This document shows positions 42,300 to 54,687 of a stretch of 64,000 bases of DNA, one piece after another; position 1 is the first letter of the stretch; every line of letters starts with the position of its first letter. The stretch covers positions 113,490,877 to 113,554,876 of the forward strand of contig CM038049.1 of the NCBI GenBank assembly GCA_021397845.1. Reading direction: 5' to 3'. A program made the position numbers and the translations under genes. A model generated the notes under the pieces. The model searched no databases. It had not been told where the DNA came from and saw nothing but the letters and a program-made list of their open reading frames with translations. The DNA is from Areca catechu. Its lineage: Eukaryota; Streptophyta; Magnoliopsida; Arecales; Arecaceae.

Positions 42300-43200
42300 C
42301 ACTCCTGAAGTGTTTGAGACCCTCAGAGGTGGCCTACATGCTCCAAAAGATACATGAAGGCCTCTACGGGAACCATGTGAAGGGCAGGATGCTGGCATAC
42401 AAAGCCCTCTAACAAGGATATTACTAGGAGACTATGAGGGAAGACGCTGCTAACTTTGTAAAAAAGTATGACCATTCCCAATGACATGCTTTCATATAGC
42501 ATCAACCAGTCGCGCCACTCTCCTAACTCTCTGCTCCTTGGCTATTCTCCCAGTGGGGGATGGATATCTTGGGTCCGTTTCCTCCTGTGTCCAAACAACG
42601 GAGGCAGCTAATTGTGGCCATCGACTAACTTTACCAAATGAGCTGAGGCCGAGCCATTGGCATAAATCACTGAAGCCAAGGCTAGATCTTTTCTCTAGAA
42701 GTCGATCATTTTCCATTTCAGCCTTCTCCACTCAATCATCACCGACAATGGATGACAGTTCAACAACCAAGCATTCGAGAAGTTTTGCATCGATGTCAAC
42801 ATCCATCACTGCTTCACCTCGGTGGCTCACCCTTATACCAACATGAAGGCAGAGGTGACCAATCGGACTATCCTCCAAGGGCTCCACACTAGGCTAGATA
42901 AGGCCAAGGGTCGATGGACTGAGGAACTCCCTAGTGTACTTTGGACCTATCATACCATGCCTCAAACGGTAATAGGTGAGACACCCTTCAACCTTGTCTT
43001 TGGTTCTGAGGCTGTGATTCTGGTGGAGATGGGCCTACCCACACTTCGGGTAGAGCAATATGATGAAGCTGAGAATTCGGCCAGCCTTCTGCTCAACCTG
43101 GACCTACTAGAAGAGACAAGGGACAAAGTTTGGTTTTGCATGATGGCTTAGGGTTGCCCGGTCATACAATTCCCATGTGAAGTCGAAGAACTTCTGCCTG
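42300..43200 (+). pseudogene. T2 integrase
   Basis: Fragments in three frames: TMREDAANFVKKYDH (zinc-binding domain), QWGMDILGPFPP (first catalytic Asp), ITDNGWQFNN (second Asp, near 42735), EVTNRTILQGLHTRLDKAKG (Glu helix, about 42852), GETPFNLVFGSEAVI and LPTLRVEQYDE. Order and phrasing match Tat integrases. The longest clean segment is 42822-43151. Confidence 0.87.
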
Positions 43201-43439
43201 GGTGACTTGGTCCTATGGTGAGCTGAAGTCTTACAGCCGGGAGAATGTGGCAAGCTCTCCCCAAACTAAGAATGTCCTTACAAAGTGGTCGAGGCCCTCC
43301 CTCATGGAGCCTACTACCTCGCTGGACTCGATGGTTCCTAATTTTCCCAAACTTGGAATGCCAACAATCTGAGGATGTATTACCAATGATGTAAGACTTT
43401 CTCTTATTAATAAAAGATTCCCTTTTGGTGCAACACTAT

Positions 43440-44101
43440 TTTTCACTTATGCAGGAACTCTATCCATCAGACTCCAAGTTTGGCGATGTCAAGCTGGGAA
43501 ACTCTAAAAGTCCTACACTTTATCCGTCAGACTCCAAGTTCAGCAGTCAGACTACAAGTTCGACGATGGCAGGCCAGGAAACTCCAGAAGCCCGGCACTC
43601 TATTTGTCTGACTCCAAGTTCAGCAATGGCAAGCTGAGAAACTCCAGAAGCCCCGCACTCTACTTGTCAAATTCCAAGTTCGGTGATGGCAAGCAAAGAA
43701 ACTCTAGAAGCTCCACACTCGATCCATCGGACTCCAAGTTCGATGACAGCAAGCTGGGAAACTCTAGAAGCCTTGTACTCTATCCATCAAATCCAAGTTT
43801 GGTAATGGCAAGCCAGGAAACTCTAAAAGCTCCGTACTCTATTCGTTGGATTCCAAGTTTAGCGATGACAAGCCAAGAAACTCCAGAAGCCCCGCACTCT
43901 ACCCGTCGAACTCCAAGTTCAGCGACAGCAAGCCAAGAAACCCTAGAAGCCCTGCACTCTATCTGTCAGACACCAAGTTCAGTGATGGCAAGCCGAGAAA
44001 CTCCAAAAGCCCCGCACTCTACATGTCAGACTCTAAGTTCAGCGATGGTAAGCCGGGGAACTCTAGAAGCCCTGTAGTCTACCCGTCAGACTCCAAGTTT
44101 A
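43440..44101 (+). repeat. T2 60-bp tandem array (11 copies)
   Basis: Each unit contains (a)ctccaagtt(c/t)(a)gcgatg, gcaagcc(g/a)agaaactc and cagaagccc(c)gcactcta. The period is 60 bp, with a one-base slip at about 43800. Because 60 is a multiple of 3, frames stay open and encode a 20-residue repeat (SDSKFSDGKPRNSRSPALY). A further degenerate ~84-bp pair (54234-54320, 54321-54403) lies beyond C1. Confidence 0.92.
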
Positions 44102-46413
44102 TGAAAGAAAACAGTGCAGGTGGTTTGACATGATCCTACACTAGGCATGCAAACAGCAACGGGAGCAGAATGGATTTTAAAAACATTTTTAAAAAATCCG
44201 TGCAGCAGAAATCTGCTCCGCCCAGAAACTAATCTATTCTAGTTGCATGAAGGCATGCATAATGATATAAAATATTTGTAAAATATTTGAATAAAAAATT
44301 CTATTCATGCATGATTAAAAAATAATTTTTTCATACCTTATTCCGGCTGGAATAACTCTGGGATAAAGCTGGAATAGGCTGGAATAGCTGGAATAAAACT
44401 ATTCCAGCCTTCTTCCTTGGGCTGATTGAAAACTCTATTTTAAGCTTGAAAAACATCGCCGGAACGATGGCTTCCGGACCTCCATTTGCTCCCAAATTTC
44501 AGCAGCGGCAAGGTGGATAATTGTTCTTCGATCTCCAATGGAAATCTACAAGGAAAATAGAGTGTACACGATGTACAAAATGGCCAAAAATTTGCTACCA
44601 TAATTTTTGCAGCAAAATAGGACAGCTGGTTCTTCCTTCGTTTTGGAGCAGTAGAAGCGATCCTGGCTCGCGTGGCTTGCTCCCGGAGTAGAAGGGTACT
44701 CCCTATAGAGGGGAGACACGCCCAGGGTTCTCCAATCCCTCTCCACACGCGGTGCTAGCAGCTGGAAGAACAAAAACCCACAGTGGAAGCCAGTAACCTA
44801 GCTTTGCTGCAGTCCTGGGTTTGAGCACTCTAAGGGACAAGGAAAAGGGCCTTGTAACTCTCCCTCACACCCTCCAAAACCCAGTCTACAAATACCCAGT
44901 GGAAAGAAGCAAACTCTCAGGGGATCTTTCAGCCTCTCAAAGAAGAATGCCTAGGTTTGTATTTGCTATTTCATGGTAAAAACTAACCTCTCAAATAGGG
45001 GATATGAAGCTGGTATTTATAGGCAGCAGGGAGAGGGAGTTGGAGAGGCCAGAAGATGAAGAGTTAGAGGCTGCGTTACATCCATTTAACCAACCATAAA
45101 CGAGGGTTAAAGCCATCCGGTGGAGGGAGAAGAAAGGATGCTCACACAGCATCGTTTGGCCTTATTTTGATGCTTGGACTCTTTCCAGCGTAACGTCTAA
45201 ACATTTACACGGTGAAAAAAAAATGTGGAAACCAGTCCAAGGGAGAAAACACCGGTTCAATTAACCGGTCCAAGCCAATTTGGTTTAAACCAATTGGTCC
45301 AACCCAATTAAAAATTGGTTCAATTGGTTCACAACCAATTAGAGGCCGAAACGAGCTCCGAATCAGTTCAAAACTGATTCAGAAAAAACCTGGTGCAGTC
45401 CTGGTCAGCCCGAAATAATTTTCGATTGACACAGACAAGGGCAAGATGGGAAAAAGAGTGCTCAAAAATACTGTGACCATAAAATCGAGATGATTCCCAA
45501 TCGTAATCGGTATCCGGATCAGAGAGTAATCCTCTGTGGCATGTGACCTCATTGGATCAAACCTAATTGATAGCATTAGAACAATTCTAGTACCAGCACA
45601 GGAAACCATCTAGCAATGGGTCCCGGCGTATAGATAGGTCGAAGATGCGGGAGCAAACTATCGAACCTCTGGCATATGGTTACCGTATAATTCATCCCTT
45701 TAACCTCTAATGCTCAAGACAACTGAGATTGGGCTGCCAACCCAGACTGAGTCAGTCGACTACGTGTCTCAACCTTGCAAGCCCAGTGACTCTTCACTAG
45801 GACTACCCCGGCCGAGGATTTGCTAAATTGAGATACTGTGAGACATTCAATCCAAACTATTTGGACAGGTCAATTCCATCTTGGTTCATCACTGCTCCAC
45901 AAGTACTTGCCTGTACCCAGAAACCTTCCATCATCGGATTAGAAATCCGGGTAGTCCGGCACCAAAGCACAGGGAGTTGCTTGCAAGCTACCGTGATGAC
46001 CTCAGGTCAGAGGGACACATATACCCATATCCAATCATGAGTATCCCTTTGGCAGAAAGGGGCTGCATGGAGTCACGTTCAATGAGATATCACATATCCC
46101 ACTTGCAGATCACATTAGTGTCTCCACACTCATTTGGTCAAGAGGACAACCAAACGATGTGAACTACAACAACCTATACTTGATATTTGTCATCCAGTAT
46201 AATATATCCTTTGGTTGTGAACAGGGTTTAAGGACCACTCGATACATCCTCTCTGTATCGAAAAGGACTTCATCACATGGAAAGAGTTCATTTCAGGGAA
46301 ATACAATATGTGATGAGCTGCCAAAATAATATTTTATTAATTCATAAAAAGAGTACTACTGAGCATAACCACCTACAACCCAGGCGATTGGCTTTGGGAC
46401 ATAATTCCCAACA
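44102..46413 (-). repeat. C1 3' LTR
   Basis: 2312 bp. Sense-strand start TGTTGGGAATTATG, end TTTCTTTCA. TATAAATA on the minus strand at 45014-45021. Confidence 0.93.
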
Positions 46414-46428
46414 ACTCCCACTTGTACT
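46414..46428 (-). other. C1 polypurine tract
   Basis: The minus strand reads AGTACAAGTGGGAGT immediately before the 3' LTR, purine-rich and of the expected position. Confidence 0.7.
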
Positions 46429-46461
46429 AAAGCCAATCAGAAAGTATCTAATACCCATTTT

Positions 46462-47433
46462 TCATTTACAATAGTCGAACTCTTTTATTCCGAGGGCTTT
46501 AGTGAAGGGGTCGACCAGATTTTCCTTTCCATCGATCTTCAGAAGATTGATGTCGCCTCGTTCTATGATCTCTCGTACGAGGTGGTAGCGCTGCAGAATG
46601 TGCATGGTGCAGTGATGAGCTTTAGGCTCTTTAGCTTGAGCAATGGCTCCAGTGCTATCACAGTACACCGGAACAGGACCATCTAGGGAAGGTGCTACCC
46701 CTGGCTCTCCAAAGAACTTTCGCAACCACACAGCTTCCTTTGCTGCATCTGATGCTGCAATATATTCTGCTACGCATACTGAGTCTGCAATAGTTGCCTG
46801 CTTGGAACTTTTCCAGCAGATCGCTCCTCCATTCAGGGTAAAAACAAATCCTGACACACTCTTGCTATCATCTCTATCCGACTGGAAACTGGAGTCAGAG
46901 TACCCCACAAGTTTTAAGTCAGGTTCTCCATAAATCAGCCATTGATCTTTAGTATTTCTTAAATACTTAAGGATGGACTTAACCACCTTCCAATGCACCT
47001 CACCTGGGTCAGACTGGTATCTGCTCACTACTCCCAGTGAGTATGCCATGTCTGGTCTATTACAAGTCATAGCATACATGATAGAGCCTACTGTAGAAGC
47101 ATAAGGTACTCTACTCATGCGCTCTCTTTCTTCTGTTGTTGTCGCACAATCCTTCTTGGAAAGAGTAATTCCAGAACCTATCGGGAGATAGCCTTTCTTG
47201 GAATTTTCCATGCTGAACCGTTTCAGCACGGTGTCAATGTACATAGACTGGGACAATCCCAAAAGCTTCTTAGATCTATCTTTATAGATCTTCATACCTA
47301 GTATGTAAGAAGCTTCACCCAAGTCCTTCATGGAGAACTGAGATGATAACCAGACCTTTATTCCTTGTAATGCTGCGACATCATTCCCGATTAAGAGAAT
47401 GTCGTCAACATACAGTACTAGGAATACAATCAC
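46462..47433 (-). pseudogene. C1 RT C-terminal half and RNase H
   Basis: Same frame as the upstream segment, after a TAG at 47518-47520. Contains YVDDILLIGND (catalytic YVDD), FSMKDLGEASYILGMKI, YASTVGSIMYAMTCNRPDM, and RNase H with YSDSSFQSDRDDSKS, AEYIAASDAAKEAVW, YCDSTGAIAQ and YHLVREIIERGD. All four RNase H acidic positions look present. It ends with DPFTKAL and a stop at 46462, 48 bp before the LTR. Apart from the upstream stop it appears undamaged. Confidence 0.93.
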
Positions 47434-47520
47434 ATAACCATTAACCCATTTATAGATGCACGGTTCTTCTTCATTCCTAACGAAGCCATATGATTTGATA
47501 CATCTATCAAACCATAAGTT

Positions 47521-49509
47521 CTAACTTCGAGACGCTTGCTTGAGTCCATAGATGGACCTCTGCAACTTGCATACTTTTGATTCATCTGTGGATGTGAACC
47601 CTTCAGGTTGTATCATATACACCTCCTCTTCCAGCTTCCCATTTAGGAAAGTGGTTCGGATATCCATCTGCCAGATCTCGTAATCAAAATATGCTGCCAA
47701 AGCAAGCATGATCCGAATGGACTTGAGCATTGCCACAGGGGAGAAAGTCTCGTCATAATCGATACCATATCGCTGACGATACCCCTTTGCAATCAGACGG
47801 GCTTTATAGGTCTCAACCTTCCCATCTGTGCCCCTTTTTCTCTTGAAGATCCATTTACACCCGATGGATTTTATCCCTTCAGGCGGATCAACCAATGTCC
47901 ATACATTGTTGATTTCCATGGACTCCATTTCGGATCGCATGGCTCCAAGCCATGCTTCAGAGTCAGATCTTTGAAGTGCATCCATATAGGTAATCGGATC
48001 CTCATTGTTCTCATCGAGCTCAATGGGATCGCCATCCCGGACCAAGAAACCATAGTATCTGCCCGGCTGGCGCGGTATTCTACCGGATCTCCTAATGGGT
48101 TCTGGGTGTGATTCAATCACAGCCGGTTCTACGATGTCCTTAGAGTGTGCAGGTTCTTCTATTGGCTGAACTTCATCAAGTTCAATCTTAGAGGCTATAG
48201 TTCCTTCTCCAAGGAACTCCTTTTCCAAAAAGATAGCTCTAAGAGCAACGAACACCTTTTGTTCATTCTCCAAGTAGAAGAAATATCCTTTGGTTTCCTT
48301 AGGATAACCAATGAATAAACACCGATCAGACCTTGGACCAAGTTTGTCTGAGTCTAAACGCTTTACGTAAGCCGGACAACCCCAGACCCGAAGGTGTGAG
48401 ATTGAGGGTTTATGCCCATTCCACATCTCATACGGAGTGGAGACAACAGACTTACTTGGAACATTATTTAATAAGTAACAGGCTGTCCGAAGCGCATATC
48501 CCCAAAAGGATAGTGGCAGAGTTGCAAAGCCCATCATGGATCGAACCATGTCCAACAAGGTTCGATTCCTCCTTTCGGACACACCATTCAACTGTGGTGT
48601 TCCTGGAGGAGTCCACTGAGAGAGAATTCCATTCTCCTCAAGATATGTCAAAAATTCACCAGATAAGTATTCACCACCTCGATCAGATCGAAGGGTTTTA
48701 ATACTTTTTCCAGTTTGTTTTTCTACTTCATTACGGTATCGTTTGAACATTTCAAATGACTCAGACTTATGTCTCATTAAGAAGACATAACCGAATCTTG
48801 AAAAGTCGTCTATAAAAATAATGAAATATTTGTATCCTCCTCTAGCACTAACTGTCATCGGTCCACATACATCAGTATGTATGAGACTTAGAAGTTCTGT
48901 AGCTCGTTCACATTTTCCAGTAAAAGGTGACTTGGTCATTTTACCAAGTAAACATGATTCATAAGTGGGCAGTGATTCAGAATCACTGACCTCGAGGAGT
49001 CCATCTCCTCGCATCTTGTTTATCCTATTTTGGTTAATATGACCTAGCCTACAGTGCCAAAGATACAAATCATTGACATTATCTAATCTTGGACGTTTGC
49101 AAGATGTGTACATTACACTAACAGGCCTTGATAGTACGTATACGCCATTATTTAATCTAGCTTTCATTATCACAAAGTTATTCAAAATAACATTGCAAAA
49201 ATCTCCTTTTATTGATAGTTCAAAACCATAATTGGCCAAAAGGCCTACAGAGATTATGCTCATAATGAAACTAGGACAATAGTGACAGTCGACTAGTTCG
49301 ACAGTATAAGACTCAAAGACAAGATGCAGGACTCCGACCGCTAGTACTGGAACACAATTTCCATTCCCGACGCTCAGAAACTGTTTTCCATCTTCAAATC
49401 TTCTGCTAACTTGAAGTCCCTGTAAGAAATTACAAATGTGATTTGGACTACCAGTATCGAATACCCAGTTAGCAGTATCAACAATTGAGTAATTGCAAGG
49501 TTTTATCAT
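47521..49509 (-). pseudogene. C1 protease, integrase and RT N-terminal half
   Basis: 662 codons. Protease WVFDTGSPNHICN (catalytic DTG), GAG-pre-integrase LWHCRLGHINQNRI, and the integrase DDE core: HTDVCGPMTVSARGG, LRSDRGGEYL, GVSERRNRTLLDMVRS. Then the variable integrase tail, and RT beginning NNVWTLVDPPEGIKSIGCKW with YGIDYDETFSPVAMLKSIR, MDIRTTFLNGKLEEEVYM and SIYGLKQASRS. TAG at 47518 follows, in the position normally holding Trp. The Met at 49509 is not the true start; the frame continues upstream into gag. Confidence 0.93.
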
Positions 49510-49797
49510 AAAAATACCTTGTTCAGCAGACTTTTGCTTCCTCGGCCTGTTCGGATCAAGGGACGTAATATAAAGAGGACAGTTCCTCTTCTAGTGTCCC
49601 TTCTTCTTGCAATAGAAACACTCTGTAGAAGATTGATCAGCCTTATACTTCCTGGTCTGACTATGGCCAGGAGCATTATGCACCTTCTTTCCCTTCTTAT
49701 TTGTTTTCTTCTTCCCTTTCTTAAAGGGATGACAACCTCTACTTCCTCCCACTAAATTCACCACCCCCTTATTCAGTTGGTGGTCTTTCTTGAAAGT

Positions 49798-50391
49798 CTA
49801 CAGTAACCCCAAAAGACCATGGTAGTTGACTGCAGGCTTTTTCATTCTATAATGATCGAGAAAATCAAGATAGGAGGAGGGAAGAGAATTCAGGATCGCA
49901 TCCTTGCCGAGCTGCTCGTGCAAGGGGCATCCGAGTTTGCCCAGTTTTTCAATCAGCTCGATCATGTACAATACATGATCAGTGATTGAACCACCATTCG
50001 GCATCTTGGAGTTGTAGATGGCACAAGACACTTTATACCATTCCACATCATCTGGGGTATCGAAGGATTCCTTCAACTTTTGAAGGATTTCATCAGGTTG
50101 GGCCTCATCGAATTTGTGACTGAACTCGTCGTTCATTGCCGCTAACATAATGCATCGGATAGTAGTCCGATCAGAGACCCACTTCAGATAAGCATCTCTG
50201 ACCACACTCCGTGCATTAGCGGGCGGGATTTCAGGTGCCGGATCCGTTATCACATAGAGGATCCGTTCATGCTCCAGAACGATTCTCAATCTTCGATACC
50301 AACTATCGAAGTTGTGACCCTTTAACTTCTCGTTATCGAGAAGTGACCGGAGCGATAAATTAGAAGACATCTGAAAAGAAAATAAGACCAA
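49798..50391 (-). pseudogene. C1 gag
   Basis: UBN2-type copia gag. The likely start is the Met at 50370 (MSSNLSLRSLL) rather than 50391. LKGHNFDSWYRRLRIVL, DAYLKWVSDRTTIRCIMLAA, EILQKLKESFDTPDDVEWY and CPLHEQLGKDAILNSLPSSY are typical. TAG at 49798-49800. The same frame continues into FKKDHQLNKG, a basic linker, and a zinc knuckle CFYCKKKGH that contains a second TAG (about 49593), then runs on to the protease. Confidence 0.93.
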
Positions 50392-51886
50392 ATTAGTGTA
50401 TGAATTAATAATTTAACCAAAAGATTTGGACTTTAGTCTAAAGGTTTCTCCCACTAATTTTTTAGATTGGTAGCCTCTAACTCCAATTCGTGAAAAAATA
50501 CTTTTTCAAGTGGGTACTGAAATCCAATTGGCCACGCATGAGCCCGACTATGCCCAGCTCACCCATACGAGCCTAAAGGTAGGTTTGTAAACCAATTGTT
50601 TCCCTAAACAATTTTCAGTATTTTATTTTGCCCCAGAGAACACCCCAATCAGCCTAGGGGCCTCCTATTGCAGGTCTCTGGTTAGGTCCAACCATTAAAA
50701 TGACAAATCCAATGCTTCCAGCTAACTAAAGACCAAGCCCGACTATGGCCGGCCCACCTGGTCCCGTTAAGGAGGTTGCATTGAACCATCATCGATCAGA
50801 TAGAAATTCCAGTCACCGAATGTACACCCGTTCTATGGAACTGCCGATGCACACCAAGCTAGTGGACACATTTCTATCCAATTTAATGGGAGGCTAAGAC
50901 ACTGTCAACTCTTTGACTTAGTCTTTTTTAGGACCTAATAATTTTAGAGGATTTTTTTAGTTGTGACAGAAGAAAAAGACAAGGACATGGATCATCCTCC
51001 CACTGAATCAATCAAATTCTGGAGGGTTGAAATAAATCAACAAATTGATCCATGGGCACCTATAGATCAGTCAGACCGATCAACCTGGGTGACATGGGTT
51101 AACTCGAGTCATTGAGCTTTTCCAATCAGTTATGGTCGACTCGACTAGCCAGGTAGGTGAGATCATGGGTGAGTATCCGCCATTAACCATCTTTCCTAGA
51201 CACCAACCAAGTTGGCCAGGAAAGAGGTAGCCTCATACAACCATGATCATAATGCCAAACCTACCTCGACACCAGTCGGTTTACCAGACTCGATCAGACT
51301 AGCCTAAAGACTCGGGCATCCACTGAGCCACTAATTGGATCCATTTTAGATGAATGGATCAACTAATCTAACTATTAGATAGTTCTAAAGAAGGGCCTTA
51401 AACAACTTTTGTTTAATCTTCTTGTTATCCGGTTCAACTAAACTTAGGTCTAACCCATTAATGGACCCAACTAGTCAGCTAACCCAATTTAACCCAAAAT
51501 GGCTTATGCAAGTTTTATTAGATTTCATAAACCTAAAAAAAAAAAATTAATAAGCCAAACACTTAATTAAAATAATTTTTAATTAAGTCACTATGTAAAA
51601 CAATTTTACATAACAAATCATGCATCTAGATTCAAGATTTTATAAATATTTTATATCCAATAAAACATGCCTAAAACATGTATCACCAAATTAAAACAAT
51701 TTTAATTTTAATATTCTTTAAGGATCCTTCTGAAGAGGCCAACACAGACGATCCGCATCGTGTCAAAGATACACGGTCATGGTGAAGGTCTCAACTAGGT
51801 TCCAAAAAGAAATCAGGATACATATTTAGATTAAACAATTTTTAATCTATAAACTTGCGTACAGGAATATATTACACAGGCAACCT
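50392..51886 (-). other. C1 5' leader
   Basis: 1.5 kb, non-coding. 51130-51320 carries the motif pairs seen in C0 (gacaccaa...ttggccagg at 51200-51220). 51535-51720 is A/T-rich. No ORF of interest. Confidence 0.7.
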
Positions 51887-51898
51887 GCTCTGATACTA
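51887..51898 (-). other. C1 primer binding site
   Basis: The minus strand reads TAGTATCAGAGC, the initiator-Met PBS with one change at its second base. Confidence 0.85.
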
Positions 51899-51899
51899 C

Positions 51900-54231
51900 T
51901 GAAAGAAAACGGTGCAGGTGGTTTGACATGACCCTACACTAGGCATGCAAACAGCAACGGGAGTAGAATGGATTTTAAAAATATTTTTAAAAAATCCACA
52001 TTGCGGAAATCTGCTCCGCCCAGAAACTAATATATTCTAGTCGCATGAAGGCATGCATAATGATATAAAATATTTGTAAAATATTTGAATAAAAAATTCT
52101 ATTCATGCATGATTAAAAAACAATTTTTTCATACCTTATTCCGACTGGAATAACTCTGGGATAAAGCAAGAATAGGCTGGAATAGCTGGAATAAAACTAT
52201 TCCAGCCTTCTTCTTCCTTGGGCTGATTGAAAACTCTGTTTTGAGCTTGAAAAATGTCACCGGAACGATAGCTTCCGGACCTCCGTTTGCTCCCAAATTT
52301 CAGCAGCGGCAAGGTGGATAAGTGTTCTTCGATCTCCAATGGAAATCTGCAAGGAAAATATAGTGTACACGATGTACAAAACGGCCAAAAACCTGCTGCC
52401 AGAATTTTTGCAGCAAAACAGGACAACTAGTTCTTCCTTCATTTTGGAGCAGTAGAAGCGATCCCGGCTCGCGTGGCTTGCTCCCAAGAGTAGAAGGGTA
52501 CTCCCTCTAGAGGGGAGACACGCCCGGGGTTCTCCAATCCCTCTCCACATGCGGTGCTAGCCGCTGGAAGAACAAAAAGCCATAGTGGACAGCAGCAACC
52601 TGGCTTTGCTGCAGTCCTAGGTTTGAGCACTTTAAGGGACAAGGAAAAGGGCCTTGTAACTCTCCCTCACACCCTCCAAAACCCAGTCTACAAATACCCA
52701 GTGGAAAGAAGCAAACTCTCAGGGGATCTTTCAGCCTCTCAAAAAAGAATGCCCAGGTTTGTATTTGCTGTTTCACAGTAAAAACTAACCTCTCAAACAG
52801 GGGATATGAAGCTAGTATTCATAGGCAGCAGGGAGAGGGAGTTGGAGAGGCCAGAAGATGAAGAGTTAGAGGCTGCGTTACATCCATTTAACCAACCATA
52901 AACGAGGGTTAAAGCCATCCGGTGGAGGGAGAAGAAAGGATGCTCACCTAGTGTCGTTTGGCCTTATTTTGATACTTGGACTCTTTCCAGCGTAACGTAT
53001 AAACATTTACACGGTGAAAAAAAAATGTGGAAACCGGTCCAAGGGAGAAAACACCGGTTCAATTAACCGGTCCAAGCCAATTTGTTTTAAACCAATTGGG
53101 CCAACCCAATTAAAAATTGGTTCAATTGGTTCACAACCAATTGGAGGCCGAAACGAGCTCCGAATCAGTTCAAAACTGATTCAAAAAAAACCTGGTGCAG
53201 TCCTGGTCAGCCCGGAATAATTTTCGGTTGACACAGACAAGGGCAAGACGGGGAAAAGAGTGCTAAAATATACTGTGACCATAAAATCGAGATGATTCCC
53301 AATCGTAATCGATATCCCGATCAGAGAGTAATCCTCTGTGGCGTGTGACCTCATAGGTTTGAACCTAAACGGTAGCACTAGAACAATTCTAGTACCAGCA
53401 CAGGAAACCATCTAGCAATGGGTCCCGGCGTCCGGATAGGTCGAAGATGCGGGAGCAAACTATCGAACCTCTAGCATATGGTTACCGTATAATTCATCCC
53501 TTTGACCTCTAATGCTCAGGACAACTGAGATTGGGCTGCCAACCCAGACTGAGTCAGTCGACTACGTGTCTCAACCTTGCAAGCCCAATGACTCTTCACT
53601 AGGACTACCCCGGCCGAGGATTTGCTAAATTGAGATACTGCGAGACATTCAATCCAAACTGTTTGGACAGGTTAATTTCATCTTGGTCTATCACTGCTCC
53701 ACAAGTACTTGCCTGTACCTAGAAACCTTCCATCACCGGATTAGGAATCCGGGTAGTCCAGCACCAAAGCACAGGGAGTTGCTTGCAAGCTACCGTGATG
53801 ACCTCAGGTCAGAGGGACACATATACCCATATCCAATCGTGAGTATCCCTTTGGCAGAAAGGGGCTGCACGGAGTCACGTTCAATGAGATATCACATATC
53901 CCACTTGCAGATCACATCAGTGTCTCCACACTCATTTGGTCAAGAGGACATCCAAACGATGTGAACTACAACAACCTATACTTGATATATTACCGTCAGT
54001 ACAATATATCCTTTGGTTGTGAACAGGGTTTAAGGATCACTCGATATATCCTCTCTATATCGAAGTCAATGTAGACCTAAGGACTTCATCACATGAAAAG
54101 AGTTCATTTCAGGGAAATACAATATGTGATGAGCTGCCAAAATAATATTTTATTAATTCATAAAAAGAGTGCAATACTGAGCACAACTACCTACAACCCA
54201 GGCGATTGGCTTTGGGACATAATTCCCAATA
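51900..54231 (-). repeat. C1 5' LTR
   Basis: 2332 bp, colinear with the 3' LTR. At the TATA position (about 52814-52821) it reads TATGAATA in sense instead of TATAAATA, so the active promoter copy is altered. The sense start is TATTGGG instead of TGTTGGG. Confidence 0.93.
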
Positions 54232-54236
54232 GTTTA

Positions 54237-54670
54237 GTGACGGCAAGCCAGGAAACTCTGAAAGCCCTACACTCCAAACTGCAAGACTCTCGGTTTGGTG
54301 AAGTTGGGTCATAAAATTTCCAAGGTTAGTGATGGCAAGCCAGGAAACTCCAAATTGCAAGACTCTCGGTCTGGTGAAGTTGGGTCATAAAATTTCCAAG
54401 GTCCCCTCAATTGTTCACTAGCTTTTGAATTAGATAGGATGGGCCGAGACTTTGAAAAACTTATGCTTGGAAATTATGGCATGGATTCAATTCTATGCTG
54501 ACTCAAAAAGAAAAGAAGAGAAGAAAGAAGAAAGAATAGAGAAGTCACTGAAGAACAAGAAATTTCATTGATAAAGGAAAGTGTTTACAACAAAAGGGAC
54601 CCCTCGATAAGTCAGAGGTCCTCCAAAATGTCTAAGTCCAAGTACAAAAGTTAAAAGCAAAAAAAAAAGA
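54237..54670 (+). other. T2 tail, non-coding
   Basis: Two ~84-bp direct repeats (tgcaagactctcggt(t/c)tggt and ttgggtcataaaatttccaa), then 54404-54670 with no recognisable feature. Confidence 0.6.
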
Positions 54671-54687
54671 TATAGATCATGGTGACA

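Larger units (their letters stand above)
44102..54231 (-). mobile_element. C1: nearly complete Ty1/copia element
   Basis: 10.1 kb. Target duplication GTTTA (44097-44101, 54232-54236). LTRs 44102-46413 (3') and 51900-54231 (5'). Internal 5.5 kb with leader, gag and pol in one frame. The first 157 bp of the two LTRs show about 12 differences by eye; later parts look closer. Angela/Tork-like by pol phrasing. Youngest-looking element in the window, although its polyprotein has three stops. Confidence 0.95.

Noticed and set aside
41538..42505. Several minus-strand ORFs opposite T2 RNase H and integrase
   Set aside because: They are shadows of the plus-strand pol, which shows clear RNase H and integrase motifs.
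43440..44101. CRISPR-like array
   Set aside because: Units are contiguous 60-bp tandem copies without unique spacers, inside a plant retrotransposon.
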